Positions 6,559-8,595 of a stretch of 8,595 nt of DNA are shown piece after piece; position 1 is the stretch's first letter, and every line of letters begins with the position of its first letter. The notes below the pieces were generated by a model that was not told the DNA's origin, searched no databases, and saw nothing but the letters and a program-made list of their open reading frames with translations. The position numbers and the translations under genes are program-made. The DNA is from an uncultured Coriobacteriaceae bacterium. GTDB taxonomy: Bacteria; Actinomycetota; Coriobacteriia; Coriobacteriales; Eggerthellaceae. The stretch covers positions 1 through 8,595 of the forward strand of contig CACXFZ010000211.1 in NCBI GenBank assembly GCA_902767025.1, in the 5' to 3' direction.

Positions 6559-7857
6559 CTAGTCTGCCGGCGCATCGAAGCCCGACGTTATGGTTTTGAG
6601 CTTCATGTCGATTTCGTCGTATTCGCTGGCTGCGTCGCTCCCCGCGACAATACCACAACCCGCGTACACCCAGCCCGCATGTCCGTCAAATACTCCCGAA
6701 CGAATAGCCACCGAGTACTCGCCGTCGCCCGCCGCGTCCACCACGCCCACCGGCCCGCCGAAAAAGCCCCGGTTGAAGGACTCGATCGAGCGGATGAGCA
6801 TCATGGCCTCGCCCACCGGCGTGCCGGCGAGCGCCGGCGTGGGATGCAGCTGCTCGGCCAGCCCGTAGAGCGTGCGGCCTTCCATGACTTTCGCGGCCAC
6901 CGGCGTGTGCAGGTGCTGCACGTGGGCCAGGCTGCGGATGCCCGGACGCTCGGGCATGTCCACGTCGTAGCAGTTGCGCTCCACGACCGCGCGGATGAAG
7001 TCGGTGACGAATCGGTGCTCGCTCACGTTCTTCTGGTCGGCGAGCAGCTCTTCGGCCAGGCGCTGGCGCTCGTCGTCGCTGGCGCCCACGCCCGTCGTGC
7101 CCGCCAGGCACATGCTGGACACGCCGCTACCCTGCTTGCGCACCAGCAGCTCGGGCGTGCAACCGCAGAAGAAGACGTCGCCGTAGCGGTACATGAACAC
7201 CGTGCCCACGCTGGGGCCGTCGATCAGGTTCACCAGCACGTCCTTGCTGGAAAAGGGCTCGTCGGCCACCAGGCGCTGACGACGCGCCAGGACCACCTTG
7301 TGCACGCGGTGCTCGTCGATGGCGGCAAGGGCCTGCTCCATCGCCTGGTTCCACGCGCCGCGGTCGTCGGGTTCCAAGCGGTAGGGGATGCTGCGGTGCA
7401 TGCGCGGGGGCGCCTGCTCGGCTTGGCTCGCGAAGCGCTCGACGCGGCCCTCGTAGACGGGACCTAAGCTGTTCACCTGCAGGAACACGCCGTCGGCGTT
7501 TTGCACCAGCACCACTTCGGGCAGCATGAAGCGCAGGTTCGGGAAGACCTGGAACAGGTTGTCGCACGGTTTCGGGTTCGGCTCGTCGAAGCGCGCGAAC
7601 TGGAAGAAGACCGGGGGGATCTGCGGCGCGTCGGACGCGGAGTCGGGCGCGCCGGATGCGGCGGGCGAGCCGCTGGTGCTGCACACGTACTCGACGTCAC
7701 GCAGCGACGGCAGCGCGATGCAGCGCCCCAGGCCCATGTAGCGCGCGGGACGTTCCTTGTCGTAGTAGACGAACTGGTCGGTGAAGCCCTGCTGCAGCAC
7801 GCAGAAGGCGTCGAGCATGTCGGTGCTCAGGCGCCGTGCGTGCGAATGGATCTTCAT
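6559..7857 (-). CDS. menF: Isochorismate synthase (menaquinone-type)
   Basis: MenF isomerises chorismate to isochorismate with Mg2+, the entry reaction of the pathway. The 432-residue product matches E. coli MenF (431) and has the C-terminal chorismate-binding domain: the general-base lysine in VHKVVLARR (Lys187), the general-acid glutamate in GCTPELLVR (Glu236), CLAGTTGVG, NVSEHRFV, LHPTPALAGTPVGEA, ESFNRGFFGGPVG, GDGEYSVAIRSG and the Mg-binding AGSDAASEYDEIDMK near the end. The variable N-terminal part contains a Ser/Ala/Gly/Pro-rich low-complexity segment (about 60-78), probably a surface loop. The ATG at 7857 follows GGGGAAG (7861-7867) at short spacing, and only 24 nt separate it from the upstream LCP gene. 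With menD directly downstream, a menaquinone role is far likelier than siderophore or salicylate synthesis. Lys187 and Glu236 were matched to E. coli Lys190 and Glu240 by eye. Confidence 0.95.
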   Translation of the reverse strand: MKIHSHARRLSTDMLDAFCVLQQGFTDQFVYYDKERPARYMGLGRCIALPSLRDVEYVCSTSGSPAASGAPDSASDAPQIPPVFFQFARFDEPNPKPCDNLFQVFPNLRFMLPEVVLVQNADGVFLQVNSLGPVYEGRVERFASQAEQAPPRMHRSIPYRLEPDDRGAWNQAMEQALAAIDEHRVHKVVLARRQRLVADEPFSSKDVLVNLIDGPSVGTVFMYRYGDVFFCGCTPELLVRKQGSGVSSMCLAGTTGVGASDDERQRLAEELLADQKNVSEHRFVTDFIRAVVERNCYDVDMPERPGIRSLAHVQHLHTPVAAKVMEGRTLYGLAEQLHPTPALAGTPVGEAMMLIRSIESFNRGFFGGPVGVVDAAGDGEYSVAIRSGVFDGHAGWVYAGCGIVAGSDAASEYDEIDMKLKTITSGFDAPAD

Positions 7858-7881
7858 CGGCTTCCCCGAGGGCCCTGCGGC

Positions 7882-8595
7882 CTATTCGGGAACGTAGATG
7901 GGGGTCGACTCCATGCCCAGCTCCTGGGCTTCTTCGCTCGAGTACACCGAAGAGTCGTCGGTGATCAGATACGAGGGGTCGCCCGCCGCGTTCACGACGG
8001 TCATAACCTGTTTGAGCAGCGTCGTGTTGCACACCACGTACGACGTGCCGTCTGCGCCGATGGCCGTGTCCGAGGGCATCATGATCGAGTAGATCTTCAG
8101 CTCTTCGGGGTAGTCGCGGAACAGGATGGCGTAGTCCTGCATCTGACGCACGCCCATGTCGGAAGTCATGTACTGGCTGGCTTCCTCGATCACCGGCGCC
8201 AGCTGGAAGTCGTTCATTCCCATGACCTTCGCGAGCAGGGCCTCGATCAGGATGCGCTGGTTGGCCGTGCGCTGGAAGTCGCCGTTGGCGTACGAGCGCG
8301 AGCGCGCGAAGATGAGCGCCTGCTCGCCGTCCAGGTGCTGCGGACCGGCCTCGATCACCTGGTCGCCGGCGTTGGCGTCCTCGATGCGCATGGGCACGTC
8401 CACGTCCACGCCGCCGACGATGTCGACCATCGCCACCAGGCCGCCGAAGTCGACCTCGGCGTAATGCGTGATGCGGATGCCCAGCAGGCCCTCCGCCGCC
8501 TTGATGGCGCCCGCCGCCCCGTCGTAGGCGTACGCGGCGTTGAACTTCACGGTGCCGTAGTTCTCGTAGTTGATGGCCGTGTCGCGCGGGATCGA
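7882..8595 (-). CDS. LytR-CpsA-Psr (LCP) family cell-wall glycopolymer transferase, 5' end off window
   Basis: LCP proteins are membrane-anchored enzymes that act outside the cell and transfer lipid-linked glycopolymers such as teichoic acid or capsule-type polysaccharide to peptidoglycan. The visible 237 residues begin with SIPRDTAINYENYG, the family signature, followed by KFNAAYAYDG, VDFGGLVAMVDIVGGVDVDV, LDGEQALIFARSR and GDFQRTANQR. These carry the aspartates and arginines known in the family to bind the pyrophosphate lipid and metal. About 80 further residues follow the core, with no recognised domain, ending in TPIYVPE. The N-terminal membrane anchor is outside the window. The gene continues to the right edge; the GTG at 8550 is an internal valine, not a start. 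Its stop is 24 nt before menF on the same strand, so cotranscription is possible. The exact polymer substrate cannot be told. Confidence 0.92.
   Translation of the reverse strand, partial: SIPRDTAINYENYGTVKFNAAYAYDGAAGAIKAAEGLLGIRITHYAEVDFGGLVAMVDIVGGVDVDVPMRIEDANAGDQVIEAGPQHLDGEQALIFARSRSYANGDFQRTANQRILIEALLAKVMGMNDFQLAPVIEEASQYMTSDMGVRQMQDYAILFRDYPEELKIYSIMMPSDTAIGADGTSYVVCNTTLLKQVMTVVNAAGDPSYLITDDSSVYSSEEAQELGMESTPIYVPE

Noticed and set aside
6501..6575. Longer menD from ATG at 6575 or 6518
   Set aside because: These would overlap the end of menF or the repeat region and lack a binding site; AGGAG before 6500 is far better.
4728..6599. Long open frame on the plus strand (623 codons) opposite menD
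   Set aside because: It is antisense to a gene with clear MenD motifs, its translation is Arg/His/Val-rich without recognisable domains, and such shadow frames are expected in GC-rich DNA. The same applies to the long plus-strand frames at 1083-2075, 2549-3667, 3588-4544 and 6268-7467.
6559..7857. Siderophore-type isochorismate synthase (EntC/DhbC) or salicylate synthase instead of MenF
   Set aside because: The length matches MenF, menD is immediately downstream, and no 2,3-dihydroxybenzoate or salicylate genes are in the window.

Overview
The window is GC-rich (about two thirds G+C by eye) and every convincing gene lies on the minus strand. It carries a menaquinone (vitamin K2) biosynthesis operon that encodes the classical o-succinylbenzoate route from chorismate to 1,4-dihydroxy-2-naphthoyl-CoA. 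The GC level, the LytR-CpsA-Psr gene upstream, the GTG start and the gene order suggest a high-GC Gram-positive. A coriobacterium of the Eggerthellaceae type is my best guess, as an inference from style and not an identification.

Layout in direction of transcription, from high to low coordinates: (1) 8595-7882, the 3' part of an LCP (LytR-CpsA-Psr) cell-wall glycopolymer transferase, cut by the right edge; (2) 7857-6559, menF, isochorismate synthase; (3) 6500-4560, menD, SEPHCHC synthase, with an extra Ala/Glu/Gln-rich N-terminus; (4) 4493-3660, menH, SHCHC synthase, GTG start; (5) 3583-2723, menB, naphthoate synthase of the bicarbonate-dependent type; (6) 2609 to the left edge, one uninterrupted reading frame that encodes MenE (o-succinylbenzoate-CoA ligase) fused directly to MenC (o-succinylbenzoate synthase), cut a few residues before its end.

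The genes cover consecutive steps: chorismate to isochorismate (MenF), SEPHCHC (MenD), SHCHC (MenH), OSB (MenC domain), OSB-CoA (MenE domain), DHNA-CoA (MenB). The later steps, DHNA-CoA thioesterase, MenA prenyltransferase and MenG methyltransferase, are not in the window. Gaps between genes are 24 to 113 nt. No gap is free of genes for more than 300 nt, and there are no RNA genes, CRISPR arrays or insertion sequences.

The most unusual item is the MenE-MenC fusion, where two successive enzymes are joined in reverse pathway order with almost no linker. The intergenic gaps hold further structure: a perfect 12-bp palindrome just after menB, a possible leaderless promoter at the menE-menC start, a nested inverted repeat with a direct repeat between menF and menD, and a 7-bp GC hairpin between menD and menH. 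I see no sign of an entirely new system; the novelty is in enzyme architecture and possible internal regulation.
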